64,000 nt of DNA from Arenicola marina (GCA_964019135.1 OZ025258.1:34038202-34102201), one strand, 5' to 3'; positions 46,440 to 60,100 are shown, numbered from the stretch's first letter. Notes: a model not told the origin generated them from the sequence alone. Translations and numbers: made by a program.

Positions 46440-47622
46440 TGCCGTTAAATGGCATTCCTCTTCAATCGATTAATGTTAGCTGGCACTTCTCTCCAATCGA
46501 TTAATGTTAACTGCCATTCCTCTCCAATCGATTAATGTTAACTGGCACTTCTCTCCAATCGATTAATGTTAACTGGCACTCCTCTCCAATCGATTAATGT
46601 TAACTGGCACTTCTCTCCACTCGATTAATGTCAACTGGCACTTCTCTCCAATCGATTAATGTTAACTGGCACTCCTCTCCAATCGATTAATGTTAACTGG
46701 CACTTCTCTCCACTCGATTAATGTTAACTGGCACTTCTCTCCAATCGATTAATGTTAACTGGCACTCCTCTCCAATCGATTAATGTTAACTGGCACTTCT
46801 CTCCAATCGATTAATGTTAACTGGCACTTCTCTCCAATCGATTAATGTCAACTGGCACTTCTCTCCAATCTATTAATGTTAACTGGCACTCCTCTCCAAT
46901 CGATTAATGTTAACTGGCACTTCTCTCCAATCGATTAATGTCAACTGGCACTTCTCTCCAATCGATTAATGTTAACTGGCACTTCTCTCCAATCGATTAA
47001 TGTTAACTGGCACTTCTCTCCACTCGATTAATGTTAACTGGCACTTCTCTCCAATCGATTAATGTCAACTGGCACTTCTCTCCAATCGATTAATGTTAAC
47101 TGGCACTCCTCTCCAATCGATTAATGTTAACTGGCACTCCTCTCCAATCGATTAATGTTAACTGGCACTTCTCTCCAATCGATTAATGTTAACTGGCACT
47201 CCTCTCCAATCGATTAATGTCAACTGGCACTTCTCTCCAATCGATTAATGTTAACTGGCACTCCTCTCTAATCGATTAATGTTAACTGGCACTCCTCTCC
47301 AATCGATTAATGTTAACTGGCACTCCTCTCCAATCGATTAATGTTAACTAGCACTTCTCTCCAATCGATTAATGTTAACTGGCACTTCTCTCCACTCGAT
47401 TAATGTTAACTGGCACTTCTCTCCAATCGATTAATGTTAACTGGCACTTCTCTCCAATTCATTAATGTTAACTGGCACTCCTCTCCAATCCATTAATGTT
47501 AACTAGCACTCCTCTCCAATCGATTAATGTTAACTGGCACTCCTCTCCAATCGATTAATGTTAACTGGCACTCCTCTCCAATCGATTAATGTCAACTGGC
47601 ACTTCTCTCCAATCGATTAATG
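46440..47622 (+). repeat. 31-bp minisatellite, about 38 copies
   Basis: Unit core ttaactggcacttctctcca followed by atcgattaatg. Two main binary sites vary: cactT/Cctctcc and gtT/Caac. Nearly every copy has ATCGATTAAT, and most have GTTAAC. Confidence 0.97.
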
Positions 47623-48654
47623 CACAACTTTTGTTCACAAAGGTGGCATAGTTTTAATTCGGGGCCCACTGGGAAATGACGCTTCTAGTTTAGAGCAGAA
47701 TTTATCTTAAATTAAAAGGGCGCATAGTGCTTATTTTTCGAAATATTATTTAAGTCCATAATATTCCGAAGATTATCTGGTTAAACATCATCCAAGACAA
47801 CCTCCATAATCTACGTAGCAAATCTTTGAAGGATATGGCTAACTTTTTCAGTGTTTTAGTATATCTGCCTGTTCTGAAAATAGGTGCAAACATTGTTATT
47901 CAAGGGTGGTTTTGCAAAGGCAAATAAAGCTCCTTCGTTGGGGATTGGGGGTGGAGGACATTTACGCTCCACTCCATTCCACCCATAAACGCACTCCCAC
48001 AGTGCCTTTCCAAAAGTGACCTGTCTAATTCAGTGAAAGCGCATTTACTTAATGCAAGAGCTTCATTTTGCAACGCAAATACTGGTCATTTATGCGTAAT
48101 GTAAAGGGATCGACATGGGTTAGACAATGTCACTGATCGAAGACTGGGAGTTCTCAGGCTGTGCGGTTGCACGGTCCTTCTCGTCGGATCAGCGACTTGT
48201 TTGATTGGGTCTTGGCGGTGGAGTTTTGTAGTTTCCACTTCCACTTAACAGGAACACGCACCCGCAAGCCGAGCGTGCATGGTGGCCGCGCGGGGTGAGT
48301 GATGAGGTTTTCCGTCGTTTTCGTTCGGGTGAATGTTGAGGCAGTGATGTGAGAGCGCCACACAATGCGTAACCACTCCTCGGGTGGTGCCACTCATAAA
48401 ACTTCAACACCCACCCTCCGAAAAAAAGCGCTGGGCCGCGAATCTAATACCCCCCCCCCCCCCCCACCCACCTCACTCCCCTCTACTAGCGTTGTGGACC
48501 CCCTCGCCATCATCCCCCAACCCCGATTTCTGGTTGTCATTCAGCCCCCCCCCCCCACCCGCCCACCGCACACCGGCAGTCCAGAGTAGCTTTACCAATA
48601 ATCATCCCCTGGTCTTCTCACTGTATCATAGCGCTCCACCTAACCCGGCGCCAC
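47623..48654. other. No gene recognised
   Basis: Mixed sequence with C runs near 48,452-48,466 and 48,546-48,556. Short frames only. Confidence 0.4.
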
Positions 48655-48850
48655 CCTCCCCATCCCCATCCCCATCCCCATCCCCATCCCCATCCCCATC
48701 CCCATCCCCATCCCCATCCCCATCCCAATATCCATCTCCATCCCTACCCCCACCCCATCCCCATCCCCATCCCCATCCCCATCCCCATCCCCATCCCCAT
48801 CCCCATCCCCATCCCCATCCCCACCCCATCCCCATCCCCATCCCAATATC
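48655..48850 (+). repeat. (CCCCAT)n hexamer microsatellite
   Basis: About 30 copies of ccccat/catccc with two short breaks (ccaatatccatc), the second repeating the first. Confidence 0.95.
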
Positions 48851-49519
48851 CATCCCTACCCCCACCCATACCCCCACACCTGCCCCCTCCCCGGCTGTGT
48901 CACCCATCACGCCCTATATCAAAGGGACGCCTTTCACGCGTGTAAAAGCATCTCTACCCAGTTCTAAAATTACACGGCTCCCATCTAACCCTTTTCGGAG
49001 CCCCCATGAGCCTGTGAGCCCCTGATCCTCCACCCCCCCCCCCCCCCTCCTCGCCCATCGCCCACCCAGGCAGCGTCCATCCCGCCACCCATCGGCTTTC
49101 CGATGACCCATCCCAGCCATTAGAGAAACACCCTCCAATTATTGGATTTGTCCCCCCGGCGATCGATCTTGGTGGACCAACCAGGGGGTTGGGGGAGGAG
49201 TGGGGTTGGAGGGTAATGGAGGAGGTGGGGTGGGGGCGAAGGTGGTAGCGTCTATTTAGTCGCGGAGGATGGGTGGATGGGGGAGATGAGGGAGCAAGCA
49301 GTAGGGGTGAAGGTGAGGGAGATCGTGCCTGTTGGGTTTGGTCGAGGGGGATGGGAGGGGCGGCTAGGGGAAGGGAGCGGGGAGGGGGGGGGGTTGGACC
49401 AGGCATTGCTTCACGCGGGGTTTGCCCCATTAAACTGTCTCTTAACTACCCCCGATGGCTTCACGCATCGGCGGCGAGAGGAAACTTACGAGAGACAATG
49501 GAGAGGGAGGGCGCGGAGA
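48851..49519. other. No gene recognised
   Basis: G- and C-skewed sequence with C runs (49,031-49,050). Overlapping long frames on both strands are compositional. Confidence 0.4.
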
Positions 49520-49850
49520 ACATCATGAGGGGACCGCAGAAATAGGGATAGGCGATAGGGAAACAAGCCATAGTGAGTCAGAGAGAGAGAGAGGGAGATT
49601 TAGAGAAAAACCCCTGGAGAGAGCGAGAGAGAGCGAGAGAGGGGGAGAGGGAGGGAGTGGGGGGGAGAGAGAGAGAGAGAAGGGCTGGGGGCAGAAAAAA
49701 GCGAGAGAGGGCAGAGAGAGGCAGATTAAGAGACACTTGTAGGCAGACATAAAGAGAGAGAGGGGAGGGGGGGGGCAGAGAGGGAGAGAGGGGCAAAATC
49801 AGAGACAGCTAGAAGATGCATATAGCGACAGAGAGGGAGAAGGGGGAGGG
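49520..49850 (+). repeat. Purine-rich (GA)-type tract
   Basis: About 300 bp dominated by gagaga and ggggag on the plus strand, an irregular microsatellite. It is similar in kind, with opposite strand polarity, to the polypyrimidine tract at 36.1-36.6 kb. Confidence 0.85.
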
Positions 49851-50795
49851 AAGTGATTCAGATTCAAAACTACAATGAGACGAATACAATATCCTGCCAA
49901 ATTGGATTGCTCTAGATATATAGAATATATGTATATGCACCGAAAGAGAGAGAGACAGAGCGAGAGAACAGAAATAATATACAGAGACAGAGAGATGCAA
50001 AACAACATAAAAAAGCGGAAACAAAGAGTGAGCTAGTCGGGGGAGATATATACCACTGTAATGAGTTCAGGGTGAGTCAGACAGAAAGTTAGTGAGATAG
50101 ATGGCGGACTCTAAAAGTACATGGGCTAGTGATTTCCTGTCCTGTTAAAGCTAATGATATACGCAGCTATTCCCCACCTTATATCTCACGTTGGACAGGG
50201 GGAGGGATGTGATTGTTGTTTACTGTATCTTCGTTGAGGTTGCTTTGTTCCTCAGGCTTGCCATGCTAGCTCCACAGTTATTGGAACCAAAAAGTTTGTC
50301 ATTGTTTTCTCAACTGTACATGTAACCTACATTTACTTCACATGTGTTATAAAATAAAACGGTTACAACGAATTTTTGCGCTTTGTATGGCTAGGTTATT
50401 TTTCAATGTGTCTTTCGTCGTTGAACTGTTAGGATACCGTTTTGGCCTGAAGAGTGGTGACACGTTATAGAATGGTGTACATGGTCTGCGCACCGAAGCC
50501 TTTTTTTGGGTATTGTTTCACGTGAAATGGAGATAGGTGTGTATATAATTAACTCACGTATTTCGTTTAATTATAGATACATTGGATCGTACCAGAGCTG
50601 TAACTTTACATCATGTTAATAAACTGGAGTGTAATGACGAATTCCGTACGCTATTTACGACGGTTGTAGTCTGCATGGTATCAGATGAGCCGATCTCGCA
50701 ATCAGGAAACACGTGACACAAACATAACAGTAGAAGTAATTTTAATAGTTCTTAAATATTTGACAACAGGAAGAGCACCGACATCCAGAAGCATC
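49851..50795. other. 3' flank of the channel gene, no other gene recognised
   Basis: Holds AT-rich sequence and a second weak GA stretch (49,940-50,000). The 3' UTR of the minus-strand channel gene should lie at its right end. I see only a variant ATTAAA signal on the minus strand near 50,741. Confidence 0.4.
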
Positions 50796-51115
50796 CTATA
50801 ATATTTCCGTGTGTATATCACGTGATCGCCGCGGCTGGTTGTCCCGGAACGTATGAATGTGATTTTCGCGTGGCGCAGCATGATAGACCGGGCCCAGCCC
50901 CTGGCGAGTGATCCGCGAACTAGCGTCCGGCACGTGGTTGCCGACAGGGTGCGCTCTGTCCTCCATGTTCGACTGGTCGCCTTCGTTTTCCGCGAGGTCG
51001 TAGTCACCATGGTTACTGCGCGCGCAGCAGGCGTTGGTGACGCAGATGTCGAGTGCCTCGACCAATGAGAGGACGCTTGCGCCGAGAAATAGAGCGAGTA
51101 GTCCCCCCGCGTCGG
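50796..51115 (-). CDS. Channel terminal exon: TM2, selectivity filter and cytoplasmic tail
   Basis: The acceptor cttgtgtttcag opens phase 1. The split Ala codon is followed by DAGG, LLALFLGASVLSLVEALDI and ICVTNACCARS, then an acidic and basic tail of about 75 residues ending RDIHTEIL and the stop at 50796. Gly-Ala-Ser in TM2 is the family filter motif. Leu-Val-Glu at the inner end matches the Leu-x-Glu of ASICs. Confidence 0.9.
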
Positions 51116-54100
51116 CTGAAACACAAGTGACAGAACCTTTACAGCTCATACGGCTTTATATCCGTGACAACAGTTTTATTCTTTCTGTGGGGAAAACAGA
51201 AAAGCTAGCTTTATCCTCAGTCCACATGACGGTCGTAGGCGCATTTACTCAGATGCACGTAGTACATTATCTTTGCTTCCAGATGGGGCCAGTAGAACTG
51301 GGTTGGCCGGAACAGAAAAAGCGGACTTTCCTCATATGACGCTTATGAAGCGTTTGGATTTCATATTCATATAAGTGGCAGTAAAGAAATTAACTTATAA
51401 ATTCGATCATGGTGCAAAAGGGCGCGCGTAGAAACACTGACTATTTTTTACTGCGATGCCTCTTGCATAATCGGCAGTCAGTGGTTTGTACCGTTTAATG
51501 GACTCACTTCATTTATACAAAGCATCCTAAAATTCATTATTCAGAGAGAAAATGCCGACACTAAGACCTGAAAAATAAAACTTAATAGTTCTCTTCCAAT
51601 TTCTCAAGCTTAAAAACCACTACACAACTCGGCGTCCTATCTTAATAAAACAGGGAATTACTGCACCCGAGGTCGAGGTTCACCCCTATGCTATAAATAA
51701 GTTACGGAGGAATTGACTTCACTTTCACGGCTTAATACATGGGTTTCAATGCATACGGATAAGATCATTTCAGAGATGGAACATTTTTGTCTTAGTAAAG
51801 TCGTTTTCTATCTGATATGGTCTCCAATATTCATTATATCTGGATCAGTCAGCTTCTATTCCGTGTCGTACTTTAGGGAAGAAAAGATGTCACATCTGAT
51901 CTATCTCGTATAACGGTCTCGCTCCAATTTATGGCAGTAGGCGAGGCGAGTTGTATCGCAGGGAGAGGCGTGATATCTTACGGGGCACTTAGGGCCTACC
52001 GCCACAGAACGTCCCCCGTGTCGCCTGGGAATGGTGATGCCGCAGGGCTAACGTAGATTGCACACTGAAGACGCTCCACGCCGCACTACACCTGTGACGC
52101 CCCTCGTGACACTACACTCGTGACGCCCCACGTGACACTCTGCACTCGTGACGCCCCTCGTGGCACTACACTCGTGACGCCCCTCGTGGCACTACACTCG
52201 TGACGCCCCTCCTGGCACTACACTCGTGACGCCCCACGTGACACTCTGCACTCGTGACGCCCCTCGTGGCACTACACTCGTGACGCCCCTCGTGGCACTA
52301 CACTCGTAACGTCCCACGTGATACTGCACTCGTGACGCCCCACGTGACACTGTACACTCCTGACGCCCCACGTGACACTCTACACTCGTGACGCCCCTCG
52401 TGGCACTACACTCGTGACGCCTCTCGTGGCACTACACTCGTGACGCCCCACGTGGCACTACACTCGTGACGCCCCACGTGACACTCTGCACTCGCGACGC
52501 CCCTCGTGGCACTACACTCGTGACGCCCCTCGTGGCACTACACTCGTGACGCCCCCCGTGGCACTACACTCGTGACGCCCCTCGTGGCACTACACTCGTG
52601 ACGCCCCTCGTGACACTACACTCGTGACGCCCCTCGTGGCACCACACTGGTGACGCCCCTCGTGGCAGTACACTCGTGAGGCCCCTCGTGGCACTACACT
52701 CGTGATGCCCCACGTGGCACTACACTCCTGACGCCCCACGTGACACTCCACACTCGTGACGCCTCACTTGGTACTCTACACTCGTCACGCCCCTCGTGGC
52801 ACTACATTCGTGGCGACCCACGCGACACCAAACACTCGTGACGCCCCACGTGACACTTTAAACTCATGACGCCCCACGTGGCACTCTACACTCGTGACGC
52901 CCCACGTGGCAACACGAGACGCTGTCTCACGAAGCAGCTGGTCCTGTTCTTAATGGAGCTGACTACACTGCCCCCCCCCCTCCCCCTACCCCCCGCCCAG
53001 CTTCGATGGAAACTCCGCCATCTGTACCCGTCCCGCGGTGAGCCCCGTAAGGATTAACGTACTAAGCCACCGGATTAACTGAAAAATGTGTCGGCTTTAC
53101 CCCGAACGCACGGCGAGTAAGCGAGTGGATCCTTTCACAATAAAACTATTCCTTGTCAGCCTGTTTTACACAGGCAGATCACACACACACAACGATACCC
53201 TCCACCCCCTTCTCCCCAACAGCCAGCCTGCAACGCGCCCTGGTGTCAGATTCATCAAGTTGCCAGTTATCGGCAGGACGGGACTTGACGTGTGAGCGAA
53301 GACGACGCGTCGGCAGATAATTATGACGTCATCTAACGATTCAACACCGCGGTTTGCCTGGCAATCAGCGGGACTAATCTCCATCTGACTACAGCGGTAA
53401 TGAGGACATTACTAACAAACCGGCTCATTGCTTGACTACCCCAGGGCCTGGGCGGTACATGCTGGCGGCGAACACGTGGCCTTATCATTAGGTATGGGGG
53501 AAGGGGAGCGCAGGACATGAGCGTTATAACTGTGGTTCTTACCTAGCAAGCGGAAGAGCGGGTAGACGGGCACGTCGAGGACCTCTTCCTGGTTCTCAGG
53601 GCGCCGGAGGATCTCCACTTTGACGATGTTTTCCCTGTAAGCGACGTGTTTTGCATGAGGGATTAGCCACTACTGAGAGAAGACATGGAAGGCTGAGTGG
53701 TGCTCGCCAAGTGTTTAATGATTGTGTCGGACAGGCAAACATCACATCGCATTCAAAGATAAATCAACACCGCCATTATCACCAGAGCAAAATCGTAGTC
53801 ATTCTGAACAGATGTCTAATCGTATTTGACAAACACGTGGTCATTCTGAACCGATGTCTAATCGTATTTGACAAATACGTGGTTATTCTGAACAGATGTC
53901 TGATCGTATTTGACAAACACGTGGTCATTGTAAACAGATGTCTAATCGTATTTGACAAACACCTGGTTATTCTGAACAGATGTCTAATCGTATTTGACGA
54001 ACACGTGGTCATTCTGAACAGATGTATAATCGTATTTGAAAAACACGTGGTTATTCTGAACAGATGTCTAATCGTATTTGACAAACACGTGGTTATTCTG

Positions 54101-57100
54101 AACATATGTCTAATCGTATTTGAAAAACACGTGGTCATTCTGAACAGATGTCTAATCGTATTTGACAAACACCTGGTTATTCTGAACAGATGTCTAATCG
54201 TATTTGACAAACACGTGGTCATTCTGAACAGATGTATAATCGTATTTGGCAAACACGTGGTTATTCTGAACAGATGTCTAATCGTATTTGACAAACACGT
54301 GGTTATTCTGAACAGATGTCTAATCGTATTTGACCAATACGTGGTTATTCTGAACATAAGTCTGATGGTAATTTGACAAACACGTGGTTATTCTGAACAT
54401 ATGTCTAATTGTATTTGACAAACACGTGGTTATTCTGAACAGATGCCTAATCGTATTTGACAAACACGTGGTCATTCTCAACAGATGTCTAATCGTATTT
54501 AAAAAATACGTGGTTATTCTGAACAGATGGATAATCGTTTTTGACAAACACGTGGTTATTCTGAACAGATGTCTAATCGTATTTGACAAACACGTGGTTA
54601 TTCTGAACAGATGTCTGATCGTATTTGACAAACACGTGGTCATTCTGAACATTTGTCTAATCGTATTTGACAAACACGTGGTTATTCTGAACAGATATCT
54701 AATCGTATTTGACAAACACGTGGTTATTCTGAACATATGTCTAATCGTATTTGACAAACACGTGTTAGCCCAGAACAGCTGTCCAAAGGTATCAGGCTAA
54801 CACCAGTTCGTTCTTAAACAAACCACATAATGTAGCATTAATGGGGGGATGGTGTGTATGGTGTGTAAAACACACCTAAGATAGAGAATACAGAAATAAA
54901 ACTCGACTACAGAATATTAGGAACAGGACGCCATGTTGACCATTATGATTCAGAAGAACACCCACCTGACGAACTGGCTATTGACTTCTGTCTCCTTCCG
55001 AAACCTATCCAGATTGGCGCTGAGCGTGGCGAAGGCCTCTTCCAGGACGGTGTCCGTGTCGGCCAGAGCCTGGGAGACCTCGGTGTCCCGACGGAGTCCG
55101 GCCGCCGCCGCCTGCACCTCGGCCGCCTTCCGGATACTGTTGGTGCCCGGCGTGTCGGCGTTGAGCAGGACGTAGAAGTCGGTCAGCGGCAGGGTTGCCA
55201 GCTTGGGGCGCGGCTGATCCAGAAGCTTGGGGTGACTGAACAGATCCATGTAGCCGGCGACTCGGGACGGCTCCGTGTTCATCTCCTGGACGTCCTCCTG
55301 CAGCCTGGCGTACAGCCCGTGCAGATCCGGAACGTCAAGCAGACCCGACCATAAGTTGCCTAAAGCCCCCGCGTAGCGGCGCCACCGCTGCCAGCGTTCG
55401 GCGTCCTGCAGCCGGAGCCTGGCCAGCACGCGGGCCATATCGGACATGGCCCGGGGCACGTCGAGCGCCTGCCACTTGTCCATCAGGTCGGCTTTCCGAC
55501 GGTCTTTATTGGCTAAGTACTGCTGCGCGGCTTGAGAGAAGTCCTTCAGACGGCCTAACGGAGTGGTAAGTCCTTGATCCAGAGTATCGGACGCCTCTCC
55601 GAACAATCCGATTAGCTCCACGGCGGCCGTCTCGAATGTGTGGTTGACCTTCTTGAAGTGTTCCATCTGGCGCTCAGCGGTGTCGACCAGTTTGTCGACG
55701 ACCTTAGCCTGGAAGAGGCTCATGTGCGCCTCGAGGGCAATGTTACTGCGCACAAACGCCGTTTTGGCCGTCACCAAGCTCGTCTCATTGACCGGCTTCG
55801 ACTGGTAGGCGTCCTTGAGAACGTTCTTCAAGGTCAGGAGGTGTTCCATGTAGGCTGTCAGCTCGTCGGACACGTCCTTGTACACGTCCTTGAGGCCCTC
55901 GTGCAGAGAGCCAATGGTCTGGCGGGGCAGCAGGAAGGAGTCGTAATGCCTATTCGGGGTTAGGATGTAAGCCTCAGACGGCTCTATGTTGAGGAAAGAG
56001 TAGTAAACCTGCGTGAAGTTATCCAGCGTCAGGATGTAGAGTTCTAATTTATCCGACAAGCGCTCGTCCATGAGGAAGTATAGCACCTTGCGCATGCTGA
56101 TTTCGGTGACAGACGTCCGCTGCAGTTGCTCCACTACGCGGTCGTACGAAGAAACGAGCTCCGGGAAGGTGCTGTACAGAGGCCGGAAGAGCCGGGAAGT
56201 CACGTGGTCCCATCCGTCGACGAATCCTTGCGATAGTGAACGCCGTAAGCCGTTTAGTCCCACATGGAAATGGAACCACGAGCGTTTCGCCATTTCTTGC
56301 ATCATGTCGTCCACGTTACGTGACGTCATGCGCATGCGCTCTTTCACGATATCCAACCTCTCGTTGAGGTCGGCGAGAGAGTGCGAGAACTGTAGTATAT
56401 CGGCGGTGTTTTCGGCGTCCCTCTCGGGAAGGACCCGCTCCCGCACGTTGCTTGCCTTGAGGACGGAGCTCTTGACGGAGCTGAAGTATGCCTCCTTCAG
56501 GGCGCCGTCCATATTGTGACTGGACAGACCCCTGGTGGTGACCGCGGGAAATATGCGCGGCCAGCTGCAGGGCAGGGGGCACTGGTAGTCTTTGATGGTC
56601 GTGAACCGCTGCAGGGGTGACCCTGGATGCATAGTAAGCCACAATACTGTCATCTGGCATGGTCGTGTACTTCAATACTAATGTAGACAAGTATGACGGA
56701 TGGAAAGAAATGAATTGGTGTTTAGTTCTAAACTGGGCCAATGAAAAAAGGAATACTGGCTGATAATATTTTTATAATTAGCGCGATTATTTCTGTTTGT
56801 TAAAATGACAAAAAGCAGACCGTAATATCAAAACACACTGTTCCCACACAACCCGTCCAGTGACAACGGCATGCCTTTATATTTATGATATACAGCACAG
56901 ATTTTTATTGTGAAATAAATACACATCAATACATGACTTAGAATATTACCAAAGGCAAATGCGGCTATGCGAGCAATCAACAGGAGAATAGAACAAAGAC
57001 TGGGCGAATGTAATGTTTGTGATTGTTCCATAGATTGTTCATAGATAAGACGTGTATGGGTTTATTCTTGTAACCCCACACCTGAACTGTCGTCCCTGTG

Positions 57101-60100
57101 ATTCGATGCCCAGTATCCTTCACATCATCGTCTACTGAAGACGCATCAATAACTCACCTTTAATGGTGGTACAAAGTATGTGGGACGCCAGTGAGCAGAT
57201 CTGGCCGGGCTCTGAAAGTCAATCACATCATTAATATTCCATGCTTATTGGAGAGATTGTCTGGAAGTTGAGGAAGATTAAAAATAATGTGGTGTCAGTG
57301 TGGTCATGGGATAGCCCTGTCCGGACACGAAAGCCCACATAAAACACAATATATACATGAAACAAAAGAGTACGTAATAAAGCAGTGATAATCTAGGGTA
57401 TAAAATTAATCACAAACAGTTCAGAGGCCAATAGTATTTCTGGTCCCAGGTCCGAATGGACGCCGAACAGTTCACTACCCGAACTGGCGGGATTCGAACC
57501 GACGACTATTCGCATCCAGGGCGAATACCTAGCTTCCCATTTGACCCGAGGCTCTTGTGTCCTTTATCCACCCAGCCTGGGCTCAGATATCACTGTCTCG
57601 TGCCAACATTACGTGCCATTCACAATACCATTCCCTTCGCGACAATAAATGTGCTCGTCGTACCTTCTGCTCGGATTCCGGACCAGAAGGGGCTGCAGCC
57701 GCACTCTGACTGCATGATGGCCGTCACGCTGGTCGCCACGCATGCGCTGTAGGACTGGACGGAGCTGCGGCAAGAACCTTCCCCCTCTGTAGAGCGTTTC
57801 ACCTGTCCTTGAGAAACGGAGGCGCGTGCATAGTATCCTATATAGACTGGCAACGTGCGGCTACAACTGGTCGGACAGCAATTATTCAACCATGTCGTGA
57901 CTATCATTTTTTTTGCTTTCCGAAATTTGCTGGACAACTTCTTTGCTCTTGTTGGTGCAAACTGCATGATATTCCAAATGGAGATGGCATGATGCTCAAA
58001 CTTGGGAAGCTTCTTTAGAAGCAATTTAGATATCATGTGCACATAATACTACCTAAAACACCAACTTTTTATTGCCGTTTCAGTTGATGCATATATGTAA
58101 ATGTAAGGAATTTACAATGTTTCTCCGGGAAGAAATCGCGGTATGAAAAGGTTTATTTGTTATGTGTAAAAGAGAACAAAAAATAGACTACTAGATAGAA
58201 AGCATTAAGCATCGCCTCCAAGCAAAACGCTCTGAACTTCATCAAGAAAACTTATCTGTTTCTGTGAACAATAATTTATAATGTGGGAATATACACTGGA
58301 TTGTAAAATATACGATGATTTTCTTCAACGTGATTTTACGCCACCGTTGTTAACCGACGCATGTGGTGGTCTCCAGCCCACACATCAAACACATCTCGGG
58401 TTAGAGCTCCCTGGCCAGACCACGCTACATCCATCACCCAGCCTGATAGGCTACCAAGCGAGAGGGCTTCTTCACCGATAAGACGTGATTCCCTTAATCT
58501 GTGTTGAGTTCATTGTTCTGGAATAATCCTCCGACTTACGTTCCGGATTACAAAGTGGAAGTCCAAGGAACTTGTTTACAGACACGAAGCGGCCCTTGGG
58601 TAATCGATCGGAGGACGATTAATGCTCCAAATTTTTTGTTTGGCACCGCTTTTCCCGTCCAGTAAAATTCAACTCATGGCTGTAGTATAGACCACGGTGT
58701 GAAGCCAGGGCGTGAAGCCATGGACATGGCTGCAGTATGGACCTCGGTGTGAAGCCAAGGCGTTAAGCCCTGGACATGACTGTAGTATGGACCACGGTGT
58801 AAAGCCAGCACGCAAAGCCATGAACATGGCTGCAGTATGGACCTCGGTGTGAAGCCAAGGCGTGAAGCCATGGACATGGCTGTAATATGGACCGCTGTGT
58901 GAAGCCATGGACATGGCTGTAGTATGAACCACAGTGTGGAGCCAAGGCGTTAAGCCATGGACATGGCTGTAGTATGGACCATGGTGTGAAGCCATGGCGT
59001 GAAGCCATGGACATGGCTGTAGTATGGACCACGGCGTGAAGCCATTGACATGGCTGTAGAATGGACCATGGTGTGAAGCCATGGACATGGCTGTAGCATA
59101 GACCACGGTGATAAGCCATGGACATGGCTGTAGTATGGACCACGGTGTGAAGCCATGGACATTGCTGTAGTATGGACCACGGTGTGAGGCCATGTGTGAA
59201 GCCATGGACATGGCTGTAGTATGGACCACGGTGTGAAGCCATGGACATGGCTGTAGTATGGACCACGGTGTGAAGCCATGGACATGGCTGTAGTATGGAC
59301 CACGGTGTGAAGCCATGGACATTGCTGTATGGACTACGGTGTGAAGCCAGGGCATGAAACCATGGACATGGCTGTAGTATGGACCACGGTGTGAAGCCAG
59401 GGTGTGAAGCCATGGACACGGCTGTATTATGGACCACGGTGTGAAGCCAGGGTGTGCAGCCATAGACATGGCTGTAGCATGGACCATGGTATGAAGCCAT
59501 GGACATGGCTGTAGTATGGACCACGGTGTGAAGCCATGGACATTGCTGTAGTATGGACTACGGTGTGAAGCCAGGGTGTGAAGCCATTGACATGGCTGTA
59601 GTATGGACCACGGTGTGAAGCCATGGACATTGCTGTAGTATGGACTACAGTGTGAAGCCAGGGTGTGAAGCCATGGACATGGCTGTAGTATGAACAACGG
59701 TGTGAAGCCAGGGTATGAAGCCATGGACAAGGCTGTAGTATGGACCATGGTGTGAAGCCAGGGTGTGAAGCCATGGACAAGGCTGTAGTATGGACCATGG
59801 TGTGAAGCCAGGGTGTGAAGCCATGGACAAGGCTGTAGTATGGACCACGGTGTGAAGCCAGGGTGTGAAGCCATTGACATGGCTGTAGTATGGACCACGG
59901 TGTGAAGCCAGGGTGTGAAGCCATAGACATGGCTGTAGCATGGACCATGGTGTGAAGCCATGGACATGGCTGTAGTATGGACCACGGTGTGAAGCCATGG
60001 ACATTGCTGTAGTATGGACCACGGTGTGAAGCCAGGGTGTGAAGCCATTGACATGGCTGTAGTATGGACCACGGTGTGAAGCCATGGACATTGCTGTAGT

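Noticed and set aside
46440..47622. Regular 31-bp repeat considered as a CRISPR array
   Set aside because: Copies abut with no variable spacers and the genome is eukaryotic; it is a minisatellite.
51713..51913. 66-codon ORF with a hydrophobic stretch
   Set aside because: Lies within a channel intron, lacks splice signals or similarity, and is too short to support.
53651..54800. Frames VVILNRCLIVFDKH (plus) and TTCLSNTIRHLFRI (minus)
   Set aside because: 42-bp minisatellite inside a channel intron; both strands are open because 42 is divisible by three.
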